A stretch of 5,962 nt of DNA, taken from an uncultured Clostridium sp. (GTDB lineage Bacteria; Bacillota_A; Clostridia; TANB77; CAG-508). Position numbers and translations under genes: made by a program. The notes beneath the pieces were generated by a model. It was not told where the DNA came from. It worked only from the letters and a program-made list of their open reading frames with translations, and ran no database searches. Numbering within the stretch: position 1 is the first letter of the stretch; the number at the start of each line of letters is the position of its first letter. This document shows, piece after piece, positions 1 through 5,962 of the stretch. The stretch spans positions 1-5,962 of the forward strand of contig CAMLYR010000088.1 in the NCBI GenBank assembly GCA_946491915.1, written 5' to 3'.

Positions 1-2
1 CG

Positions 3-27
3 CTAATAAAATAAAGCTATTTTTTAG
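3..27 (+). terminator. Weak AT-rich stem-loop with T run, possible terminator of a gene to the left
   Basis: CTAA (3-6) pairs with TTAG (24-27) and AAAATA (8-13) pairs with TATTTT (18-23). T7 is bulged and the loop is AAGC. The 3' arm contains a T6 run (20-25). The stem is almost all A-T and therefore weak, and the T run lies within the stem rather than after it. It could be the tail of a terminator for a gene left of the window, or simply chance in AT-rich DNA. Confidence 0.2.
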
Positions 28-62
28 TGAAATATTCAAAAATTATTGACAGTTTGGCGAGA

Positions 63-136
63 TGTCGCATTAGGTTCGTTTGTCTACGCGACATTTCAGT
101 GTCGCATTAGGTTCGTTTGTCTACGCGACATTTCAG
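63..136. repeat. Two perfect head-to-tail copies of a 37-bp repeat, each with an internal inverted repeat
   Basis: Copy 1 is 63-99 and copy 2 is 100-136. They are identical and abut with no spacer. Each starts TGTCGC, has a 19-nt middle (ATTAGGTTCG followed by TTTGTCTAC), then GCGACA and ends TTTCAG. TGTCGC and GCGACA are perfect inverted arms of 6 bp, extended to 7 bp (ATGTCGC/GCGACAT, 62-94) in the first copy, so each unit could fold as a stem with a 19-nt loop. CpG steps in both arms and in the middle stand out in this AT-rich DNA. A CRISPR array is excluded by the lack of spacers. Possible identities are a dispersed intergenic repeat, a protein-binding site, or a small non-autonomous element; none can be chosen from this window. 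Confidence 0.85.
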
Positions 137-522
137 GATTCCCAGTTTGACAGGACAGGACTACAAGCTGAACTGCAATATTTTATACATAATAAGAACC
201 TTGTTGTCTAAGACAATAAAATGAATTTTATTCAAAATTTATGAAACACTTGAAAAATCTATAAAAATATTGTAAAATAATACCAATATTCTGATAGATT
301 TTTTGTTTGTCTATTAAGAGTAGAAATTTTAATTTATATATTTAGTTATTTATATTCATGTTATTTTATTTTTTATGAATTACTTTAATCTCTGAATTTT
401 TATCTTTTTTATAGAAATTAGTTTTTTATTTATCAACATTTTTTAAACATTTAATCTATTGTTTAACATATTATTGTCATACATTAAACGTTCCATATGA
501 TAAAAGAAAATTGACGTATTTA

Positions 523-551
523 TTGAATAAACCAAAAAAATTTGTTAAAAT
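523..551 (+). promoter_or_regulatory. Candidate sigma-A promoter overlapping the leader of the Rpn-type gene
   Basis: TTGAAT (523-528) is separated by 17 bp from TAAAAT (546-551), and the -10 is preceded by TG one base away (extended -10). Sequence and spacing are good for a housekeeping promoter. The predicted start, near 557-559, falls inside the AGGAGG ribosome binding site at 555-560, which would leave a transcript with little or no Shine-Dalgarno sequence. Either this is a chance match, or expression from it is poor. A TTGACG box at 511-516 has no -10 at normal spacing. Confidence 0.25.
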
Positions 552-564
552 GTGAGGAGGTAAA

Positions 565-1158
565 ATGGAAAATAGAAAATCACATATAGATTTACTACCT
601 TTATCGTCAGATTATGTGTTTAAACGTATATTTGGAAAAGGTGGTAACGAAAGAATCTTAAAAAGTTTATTAGAAGCAATATTAGAAATTAAAATACAGA
701 AAATAGAACTTAAAAATTCTGAAATACCTAAAGAAACAATAAAAGAAAAACTAAGTATCTTAGATATAAGAGCAGAAATAAATGAAAATACAATAATAGA
801 TATCGAAATGCAAGTAGGAAATACAGCATCCATTGATCGAAGATTGGTTGTCTATAATGCTAAACTCATAGCGGGAGATGTAAAAATTTCAGAAAAATAT
901 CAAAATGTAAAAGATACAATAGTAATCTGCATTGTAAATGACTATATTTTAAAAAGAAATGCATATCTAAGTTTAGCAAAAATAAAATTTGAAAAAACAA
1001 ATGCTAGAAGGTATGTAAATATAGGATATAAAGAAGAACAAGAATACTTAACAGATATGGTTAGATTTTACATAATTGAATTGCCGAAGTTTAAAGAAAG
1101 CAAACCTAAGACGGCTGATATATTAGAAAAATGGTTATATATAATAGGGGGGCGATGA
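565..1158 (+). CDS. Rpn-family (PDDEXK_2) nuclease/putative transposase, N-terminal part of a frameshifted gene
   Basis: The product resembles the N-terminal catalytic domain of Rpn/PDDEXK_2 proteins, PD-(D/E)XK-fold DNA endonucleases annotated as recombination-promoting nucleases or putative transposases. Visible marks are the N-terminal SDYVFKRIFG block (residues 15-24), D67 in LDIRA, and the IEMQ motif (80-83). D67 with E81 and Q83 would be the nuclease catalytic set; Q in place of the K of ExK is usual in this family. Residues 92-114 (RRLVVYNAKL onward, ending in the SEKY segment) match the conserved helix after the core. The start is supported by AGGAGG at 555-560, four bases before ATG. 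The family is usually about 300 residues with a charged C-terminal tail, whereas this frame stops at 197, just after a G6 run. The tail continues in the next frame (1163-1471). The nuclease core is complete, so a truncated active protein is possible. Family assignment is by motif recognition, not by a search. Confidence 0.8.
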   Translation: MENRKSHIDLLPLSSDYVFKRIFGKGGNERILKSLLEAILEIKIQKIELKNSEIPKETIKEKLSILDIRAEINENTIIDIEMQVGNTASIDRRLVVYNAKLIAGDVKISEKYQNVKDTIVICIVNDYILKRNAYLSLAKIKFEKTNARRYVNIGYKEEQEYLTDMVRFYIIELPKFKESKPKTADILEKWLYIIGGR

Positions 1159-1162
1159 AAAG

Positions 1163-1471
1163 ATGATGGAAGAATGTAAAAAGGAAAAAGGCGAAATGAA
1201 AGATGCAATCGAACAACTAGAAGAAATGAGTGCTGATGAAAAGGAAAGAGAATTATATGAAATCAGAGAAAGAAGTAGATTAACCTATAATACAGAAATA
1301 TATGAAGCAAGAAGAAAAGGCTTAGAAGATGGGAAAAAAATCGGAGAAAAACGTGGAGAAAAACGTGAAAAAGAAAACATTGCTAAGAAATTACTAATAA
1401 AGGGAATGAGCATTGAAGAAATTTCAGAAATAACCCAATTGACAGAACAAGAAATTAAAACACTAAAATAG
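1163..1471 (+). CDS. Displaced C-terminal tail of the Rpn/PDDEXK_2 protein (frameshift fragment)
   Basis: This 102-residue, highly charged frame looks like the C-terminal tail typical of PDDEXK_2 proteins. It has a Glu/Lys-rich helix (1-55) with an YEIRERSRLTYNTEIYEA segment (32-49), a Gly/Lys/Glu repeat with GKKIGEKRGEKREKE (57-71), and a final helix-turn-helix-like IAKKLLIKGMSIEEISEITQ stretch (73-92). It lies five bases after the stop of the upstream fragment. Its frame is open back to the G run: removing one G from 1147-1152 reads I-I-G-G-D-E-K-M-M-E through the junction, restoring one protein of about 300 residues. It has no proper ribosome binding site; the G-rich run upstream could at most support coupled reinitiation. 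Most likely it is the broken end of the gene and not an independent gene, but a separately made small DNA-binding or regulatory peptide cannot be ruled out. Confidence 0.7.
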   Translation: MMEECKKEKGEMKDAIEQLEEMSADEKERELYEIRERSRLTYNTEIYEARRKGLEDGKKIGEKRGEKREKENIAKKLLIKGMSIEEISEITQLTEQEIKTLK

Positions 1472-1503
1472 AGAATACTATAAAAAGTATTCTCCATTTT
1501 TTT
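1471..1503 (+). terminator. Intrinsic terminator after the Rpn-type gene
   Basis: GAGAATACT (1471-1479) pairs perfectly with AGTATTCTC (1486-1494) around an ATAAAA loop. A run of seven T follows two bases later (1497-1503). The stem starts with the last base of the TAG stop codon at 1469-1471. It separates the frameshifted Rpn-type gene from the next gene, which has its own promoter. Confidence 0.88.
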
Positions 1504-1546
1504 GCTTATCCGTTCATTCTAGAAAAATAGAAATATTTATGTCATA

Positions 1547-1575
1547 TTGTGCAGAAAAACCTAGAAATATATAAT
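1547..1575 (+). promoter_or_regulatory. Second candidate promoter for the 384-residue gene
   Basis: TTGTGC (1547-1552) and a perfect TATAAT (1570-1575) are 17 bp apart. Only the TTG of the -35 matches the strong end of the consensus. If used, it would give a leader of nearly 80 bases before the ATG at 1660. Confidence 0.3.
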
Positions 1576-1625
1576 AATTCGATGATGAGTTTTTATGAAA
1601 ACAAATATATTTTTAAAATTCTTTA

Positions 1626-1634
1626 TGGTATAAT
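1626..1634 (+). promoter_or_regulatory. Extended -10 promoter for the 384-residue gene
   Basis: TGG followed by TATAAT forms an ideal extended -10 element (TATAAT at 1629-1634). No good -35 lies 16-18 bp upstream, which extended -10 promoters tolerate. The expected start near 1641 gives a leader of about 20 bases carrying AGGAGG (1649-1654), five bases before the ATG. This, together with the terminator upstream, makes the gene an independent transcription unit. Confidence 0.5.
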
Positions 1635-1659
1635 CTAAAAAACAAAAGAGGAGGATTTT

Positions 1660-2814
1660 ATGTCAAGAAAATTCTTTAATAAAGAAAAAGGAGCAATTAC
1701 TTTATTCGTTCTATTAGCTATGCTCTTTTTTTTAATTGTTATTTTTAGTATTTTTATAGCTAGTAGTAATAGACAACAATCTCAAACATCAGAGATCGAC
1801 AAAATACAAGAAGAATATGAACAGTCTGTTGATAATATTGACCAAATATATACAGAAACAGTTATTAATAATTTACCTAATTTACTAAAAATAGGTGATT
1901 ATGTGAATTATTCTTATGATACTGTATCAGATGGATATTCTTTACTTTCTGATTATAGCGGTTATACAAGTGATCAAACAATTGCACAAACCACTGAATT
2001 GAAATGGAGAATTTTAAACATTCATGAAGAAAATGAGACTATAGATTTAATTAGTGAAACAGTAACAAACCAGCCAATTTATTTGGATGGTGCCTTAGGA
2101 TATAATAATGGTGTTTATTTATTAAATGATATTTGTAAAACTTTATATAGTAATCATAATTCCAATATATTTGCAAGAAGTTTGAATATAGAAGATATAG
2201 AAAGCCAAATGAATGATGCGGGTAAAAATGCTAAAAATACTTACGTAAATTCTACAATTAATCTTCCATATGGTAAAACAAAAACATATGGGCAAATTGA
2301 TACAGAAACAGAAAATAATACATATTATCCAAATCTTTATGCTAAAGAAAATAGTTCTGGAATTAATACAACTATCACTAAGGAAGACGGAATTGGTCAC
2401 TCTGAAAATGGCTATACAACTCCCACATCAGAAACTTATACCCTAGCTGATATTTTAACAGTAACACAAACTTTCTATTATTTCAAAAATATTGATGTTA
2501 CTTCTTGTTTTGATAATTCTATCTTATACGATATAATTTTCAATACGAATACACCATATTTTATAGCTTCTAGATTTTCTAGTTGTTTTAATTTATCTGC
2601 AAGCTTTGGAATTTTTCGTGTAAATAATGGAAATTATAGTGCCGCTTATATATTTTCTTCTGGTAGTGGTAATAGTAGTAATATTTCTAATTATTTTGGT
2701 CGTCTTCGCCCTATTGTTACTGTGAATTTTAATCAAATTTTGCCTTTTACAGGAATAACAGCAGATGGGACAGATACCAGTATTGAACATATGCATCAAA
2801 TTAAAGGAATATAA
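1660..2814 (+). CDS. Membrane-anchored protein with a putative C-type-lectin-like C-terminal domain, function unknown
   Basis: I cannot assign a named function. Residues 1-11 are basic (MSRKFFNKEKG), followed by one hydrophobic segment (about 12-34). This is an uncleaved anchor or a prepilin-like N terminus, although the Glu expected at +5 of a type IV pilin is replaced by Phe. Residues 36-66 are polar and probably helical. From about 76 a globular part begins (LLKIGDYVNY, then LKWRILNI at 114-121 and ARSLNIEDIE at 172-181), a pattern I associate with a paralogous family of exported proteins in gut Firmicutes. The C-terminal part (about 299-356) has PYFIASRFSSCF, FGIFRVNNGN and FGRLRPIVTV. 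Aromatic-xx-ASR followed by Gly/Ser/Asn-rich sequence and a closing G-x-x-R-P-hydrophobic strand resembles C-type-lectin-like/formylglycine-enzyme-like folds, including those of diversified surface proteins. The tail (357-384) is Asp/Thr-rich. Two cysteines (283, 309) flank the start of this domain and Cys159 lies earlier. The start is fixed by AGGAGG and by the N-terminal topology. The protein is probably displayed outside the cytoplasmic membrane and involved in binding, but this is inference. Confidence 0.8.
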   Translation: MSRKFFNKEKGAITLFVLLAMLFFLIVIFSIFIASSNRQQSQTSEIDKIQEEYEQSVDNIDQIYTETVINNLPNLLKIGDYVNYSYDTVSDGYSLLSDYSGYTSDQTIAQTTELKWRILNIHEENETIDLISETVTNQPIYLDGALGYNNGVYLLNDICKTLYSNHNSNIFARSLNIEDIESQMNDAGKNAKNTYVNSTINLPYGKTKTYGQIDTETENNTYYPNLYAKENSSGINTTITKEDGIGHSENGYTTPTSETYTLADILTVTQTFYYFKNIDVTSCFDNSILYDIIFNTNTPYFIASRFSSCFNLSASFGIFRVNNGNYSAAYIFSSGSGNSSNISNYFGRLRPIVTVNFNQILPFTGITADGTDTSIEHMHQIKGI

Positions 2815-2824
2815 GAGCAATTGT

Positions 2825-2867
2825 GGACAATTTGGACCAGGTCTGTTAGACCTGGTCCAGATTGTCC
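2825..2867. terminator. Long hairpin between convergent genes, likely bidirectional terminator
   Basis: GGACAAT-T-TGGACCAGGTC (2825-2843) pairs with GACCTGGTCCA-G-ATTGTCC (2849-2867) around a 5-nt TGTTA loop. As plus-strand RNA it is 19 continuous pairs, one of them U-G. As minus-strand RNA that pair becomes an A-C mismatch, splitting the stem into 11 and 7 bp. It starts 10 bases after the stop of the 384-residue gene, and its far end is inside the rpoC TAG (2867-2869). Position argues for termination of both transcripts. Neither side has a proper T run next to the stem, so efficiency as a classical intrinsic terminator is doubtful. Confidence 0.65.
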
Positions 2868-5800
2868 TATTCCATATTTTCTGTATCTGCTACTTGTTCT
2901 AATTCTTTTTCTGTATTAATATGAATATTTTGATATTTTTGCATTCCTGTACCTGCTGGAATTAATTTACCAATGATAACATTTTCTTTTAATCCCATCA
3001 AGTCATCTGTTTTACCTTTAACAGCTGCATCTGTAAGAACTCTTGTTGTTTCTTGGAATGATGCTGCTGATAAGAAACTATCTGTTGCAAGAGCAGCTTT
3101 TGTAATACCAAGTAATACTCTTTTTCCAATTGCAGGTCTCTTTCCTTCTGCAATAGCTTCATTGTTTTTATCTTCAAATTCATACATATCCATTAATGAA
3201 CCTGGGAACATATCTGTATCTGCATTATCTTCAACTCTTACTTTTTTAAGCATTTGTCTACCAATAACCTCAATATGTTTATCATTAATATCAACACCTT
3301 GGTTTCTATATACTTTTTGTACTTCAGAAATCAAGTATTCATATACACCTTCTGGTCCTTTTAATGTTAAGATTTCAGCTGGGTTAATTGAACCTTCGAT
3401 TAATGGTTCTCCTACTTCTACCATGTCTCCTTCTTTTACTTTCATTTTTGAACCAAATGGAATTGTATAAGATTTTGAATTATCTTTTCCTGTAACAATA
3501 ACTTCTTTTTTCTTTTTGGTTTCTTTGATTTTTACTTTACCTTCAATTTCTGAGATAATAGCAAGTCCTTTTGGTTTTCTAGCTTCAAATAACTCTTCAA
3601 CCCTTGGAAGACCTTGTGTAATATCTGCTACACCAGCAACACCACCAGAGTGAATGGTTCTCATTGTAAGCTGTGTACCTGGTTCACCAATTGATTGTGC
3701 TGCAATAATACCAATTGCTTCACCTATTGATACTAAGTCTCTTCTTGCTAATCCCATACCATAACATTTTTGACATACACCATGTTTTGAACGACATCCA
3801 AGTACAGAACGTACTTTTAGTTTTTCAATTCCAGCTGCTACAATTTCGTCTGCAATTTTTTCTGTAATCATGGTATTTGTATCAACGATTAGTTCTTTTG
3901 TTTCTGGGTTATATACATCTTCAACAGGGAATCTTCCTAATAATCTTTCTTGCATTTTTTCAATAACTTGTTGTCCATCTTTAATATCATAAACAATAAT
4001 TCCATCATCTGTACCACAATCATGTTCTCTTACGATAATATCTTGTGATACGTCAACCAATCTTCTTGTTAAGTATCCAGAATCAGCTGTTCTTAAAGCT
4101 GTATCTGAAAGTCCTTTTCTTGCACCATGGGCAGAAATGAAGTACTCTAAGGCATCTAGTCCTTCTGCAAATGATGATTTAATTGGTATTTCAACTGCTT
4201 TACCTGTTGTACTTGCCATCAATCCACGCATACCAGCAATTTGTCTTAACTGGCTCATGTTACCTCTGGCTCCAGATTTAACCATCATATAGATTGGGTT
4301 TAATTCATCAAAGTTTTCTTCCATGGCATCACTAACTTTGTTTGTTGTGTCTTCCCATACTTTGATAACTTCTGAATAACGCTCATCGTTTGTGATTAAA
4401 CCTCTTGCATATTGCTTTCTAATATTTTCGATTTTGCTATCTGCTTCTTGTAATAATCCTTTTTTCGCTTCTGGTACTTGTACATCACTCATTGAGAATG
4501 TAATACCTGCCAGAGTTGAATATTTAAATCCTAAAGCTTTGATATAGTCAATAACTTCTGCTGATTCTGTTAATCCATGTGTTCTGATTACTCTTTCAAT
4601 GATATTTCCCATTGATTTTTTCATAACTGGGAAACTAATTTCATATTGGAATGGATCTTCTTTTCTATCAATAAATCCTAAGTCTTGTGGAATTCCTTGA
4701 TTGAAGATAATTCTTCCAACACTAGTTTCTACTTTCTTTGTTTTGATTTCTCCATCTATTTCTTTAGAAATTCTAACAAAGATTTTTGCATGAATACCAA
4801 CATCATGATTTTCAAAGGCCATTAAAGCTTCATCTGGATCTTTATAATATGTTCCTTCACCTTTTTCTCCATCCAATACCATTGTTAAATAGTAACTTCC
4901 TAAAATCATGTCTAGTCTTGGCGTTGCAACTGGTTTACCATCTTGTGGTTTTAAAAGATTGTTTGTTGATAGCATTAAATATCTTGATTCTGCTTGTGCT
5001 TCTGGTGATAATGGTAAATGTACAGCCATTTGGTCACCATCGAAGTCAGCGTTAAATGCTTCACAAACTAATGGGTGAAGTTTGATTGCTCTACCTTCTA
5101 CTAATACTGGTTCAAAACTTTGAATACCTAATCTATGTAGTGTAGGCGCACGGTTTAGCATAACTGGGTGGTCTTTAATAACCTCTTCTAGAATTCCCCA
5201 TACTTCTGGTCTTAATCTTTCTACCATTCTTTTTGCATTTTTTATATTTTGTGCAATGCCTCTTCCAACTAATTCTCTCATAACAAATGGTTTAAATAAT
5301 TCTACAGCCATTTCTTTTGGAAGACCACATTGATAGATTTTTAGTTCTGGTCCTACTACGATAACAGAACGTCCTGAATAGTCAACACGTTTTCCAAGTA
5401 AGTTTTGACGGAAACGACCTTGTTTTCCTTTTAATAAATCAGATAAAGATTTTAATGGTCTATTTCCAGCACCTGTTACTGGTCTACCTCTTCTTCCATT
5501 ATCAATTAAGGCATCTACAGATTCTTGTAACATTCTCTTTTCATTTCTAACAATGATTTCAGGTGCCCCTAATTCTAATAATCTTTTTAATCTGTTATTT
5601 CTATTGATAACTCTTCTATATAAATCATTTAAGTCTGATGTTGCAAATCTACCACCATCCAATTGTACCATTGGTCTTAAATCTGGTGGAATAACTGGAA
5701 TAACATTCATAACCATCCATTCAGGTCTATTTCCTGAAAGTCTGAATGCTTCTACAGTATCTAATCTTTTAATTAATTTGCTTTTCTTTTGCTCACTCGC

Positions 5801-5962
5801 ATTTTCTAATTCTTTTCTAATTTGTGCAGCTAATTTTTCTACATCAATTTGTTCTAGTAATTCTCTTAAAGCTTCAGCTCCCATTTTTGCTTTAAAAGAA
5901 CCTCTACCATATTTTTCTTCTGCTTCATGGTATTCTTTTTCATTTAAAACTTGACATTTTTC
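2867..5962 (-). CDS. rpoC: DNA-directed RNA polymerase subunit beta' (5' end outside window)
   Basis: RpoC is the large catalytic subunit of RNA polymerase and transcribes all genes as part of the alpha2-beta-beta'-omega core. The window holds 1031 residues with the natural C terminus. The frame stays open to the right edge ([11 protein letters not shown] and on), so the Met at 5884 is internal ([10 protein letters not shown]), and roughly 150 N-terminal residues, including the first zinc ribbon, are missing. In visible numbering: clamp coiled coil that binds sigma at about 105-156, switch-2 region [15 protein letters not shown] at 183-197, catalytic NADFDGD with three Mg-binding Asp at 304-310 (5033-5053), bridge helix [19 protein letters not shown] from 613, zinc cysteines 649, 723, 730 and 733 (same 74/7/3 spacing as E. 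coli C814, C888, C895, C898), and trigger loop MRTIH with its catalytic His at 771. The long trigger-loop insertion of E. coli is absent, as in Gram-positive bacteria. rpoB would be expected to the right. No frameshift or missing key residue is seen. Confidence 0.98.
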   Translation of the reverse strand, partial: EKCQVLNEKEYHEAEEKYGRGSFKAKMGAEALRELLEQIDVEKLAAQIRKELENASEQKKSKLIKRLDTVEAFRLSGNRPEWMVMNVIPVIPPDLRPMVQLDGGRFATSDLNDLYRRVINRNNRLKRLLELGAPEIIVRNEKRMLQESVDALIDNGRRGRPVTGAGNRPLKSLSDLLKGKQGRFRQNLLGKRVDYSGRSVIVVGPELKIYQCGLPKEMAVELFKPFVMRELVGRGIAQNIKNAKRMVERLRPEVWGILEEVIKDHPVMLNRAPTLHRLGIQSFEPVLVEGRAIKLHPLVCEAFNADFDGDQMAVHLPLSPEAQAESRYLMLSTNNLLKPQDGKPVATPRLDMILGSYYLTMVLDGEKGEGTYYKDPDEALMAFENHDVGIHAKIFVRISKEIDGEIKTKKVETSVGRIIFNQGIPQDLGFIDRKEDPFQYEISFPVMKKSMGNIIERVIRTHGLTESAEVIDYIKALGFKYSTLAGITFSMSDVQVPEAKKGLLQEADSKIENIRKQYARGLITNDERYSEVIKVWEDTTNKVSDAMEENFDELNPIYMMVKSGARGNMSQLRQIAGMRGLMASTTGKAVEIPIKSSFAEGLDALEYFISAHGARKGLSDTALRTADSGYLTRRLVDVSQDIIVREHDCGTDDGIIVYDIKDGQQVIEKMQERLLGRFPVEDVYNPETKELIVDTNTMITEKIADEIVAAGIEKLKVRSVLGCRSKHGVCQKCYGMGLARRDLVSIGEAIGIIAAQSIGEPGTQLTMRTIHSGGVAGVADITQGLPRVEELFEARKPKGLAIISEIEGKVKIKETKKKKEVIVTGKDNSKSYTIPFGSKMKVKEGDMVEVGEPLIEGSINPAEILTLKGPEGVYEYLISEVQKVYRNQGVDINDKHIEVIGRQMLKKVRVEDNADTDMFPGSLMDMYEFEDKNNEAIAEGKRPAIGKRVLLGITKAALATDSFLSAASFQETTRVLTDAAVKGKTDDLMGLKENVIIGKLIPAGTGMQKYQNIHINTEKELEQVADTENME

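Larger units (their letters stand above)
1..564. other. AT-rich non-coding region upstream of the Rpn-type gene
   Basis: I see no credible gene here: every frame is broken by frequent stops and no ribosome binding site precedes a usable start. From left to right it holds a weak AT stem-loop at 3-27, a perfect 37-bp tandem repeat at 63-136, and a moderately mixed-composition stretch to about 180. After that come two small adjoining inverted repeats: TTGTC/GACAA with a 3-nt loop at 204-216, and AATAAAAT/ATTTTATT with a 2-nt loop at 215-232. They share two bases, so they could not both form fully. From about 290 to 480 the plus strand is strikingly T-rich and of low complexity. I recognise no riboswitch, T-box or tRNA. 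Confidence 0.7.

Noticed and set aside
46..51. Consensus -35 box TTGACA just before the tandem repeat.
   Set aside because: No -10-like hexamer lies at 16-18 bp; the expected place falls inside the repeat (ATTAGG). No gene follows.
63..136. The 37-bp direct repeats as a small CRISPR array.
   Set aside because: The copies abut with no spacer, only two exist, and no cas gene is present.
1163..1471. The charged 102-residue frame as an independent antitoxin or regulator gene.
   Set aside because: It has no real ribosome binding site. Its frame runs back into the G6 run, and its sequence matches the usual tail of the upstream protein, so a frameshift fragment is the simpler reading.
2740..2754. 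LPFTG (residues 361-365), matching the sortase LPXTG motif, near the C terminus of the 384-residue protein.
   Set aside because: Only 19 polar residues follow. There is no hydrophobic segment and no basic tail, both needed for a cell-wall sorting signal, and the N terminus already supplies a membrane anchor. Probably chance.
2593..2820. Minus-strand open frames antisense to the 384-residue gene (also 2143-2400) and to the Rpn-type gene (612-833, 1285-1497).
   Set aside because: There are no initiation signals and the compositions are implausible. The sense frames have ribosome binding sites and recognisable domains.
2973..3470. Plus-strand open frame of 165 codons opposite rpoC, with similar antisense frames at 4786-5055 and 5553-5954.
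   Set aside because: They mirror highly conserved rpoC codons, have no ribosome binding site, and give low-complexity products. They are shadows of rpoC.
5882..5884. ATG at 5884 (minus strand) as the rpoC start codon.
   Set aside because: The frame stays open upstream to the window edge and encodes conserved RpoC sequence leading into MGAEAL. The domain count shows about 150 further residues are missing, so this Met is internal.

Overview
The window comes from a low-GC Gram-positive bacterium, most likely an uncultured Clostridia-type Firmicute. The evidence is the strong AGGAGG ribosome binding sites, the AT-rich intergenic DNA, the T/A-ending codons, and an RpoC without the large trigger-loop insertion seen in E. 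coli. The gene ends seen here fit the standard genetic code but do not prove it. I cannot name a species.

There are two parts. The right half (2867-5962, minus strand) is the 3' five-sixths or so of rpoC, the RNA polymerase beta' subunit. It is intact where visible, and its start lies beyond the right edge. The left half (1-2866) is accessory DNA. From left to right it holds: an AT-rich non-coding stretch with a perfect 37-bp tandem repeat; a Rpn/PDDEXK_2-type nuclease or transposase gene split in two by a single-base shift in a G6 run, followed by a clear intrinsic terminator; and a monocistronic 384-residue membrane-anchored protein with its own promoter. The C-terminal domain of that protein looks like the C-type-lectin-like or formylglycine-enzyme-like domains found in hypervariable surface proteins.

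The 384-residue gene and rpoC converge. Their ends are 52 bp apart, and that gap is almost filled by a hairpin with a 19-bp stem that begins inside the rpoC stop codon. In most Firmicutes rpoC is followed by ribosomal-protein genes (rpsL, rpsG) on the same strand, so this locus is either the end of a rearranged operon or a site where accessory genes were added.

Nothing here forms a recognisable complete system such as CRISPR, toxin-antitoxin or a full diversity-generating retroelement. The best leads are the possible variable domain of the 384-residue protein with its adjacent hairpin, the CpG-bearing tandem repeat, and the G6 frameshift.
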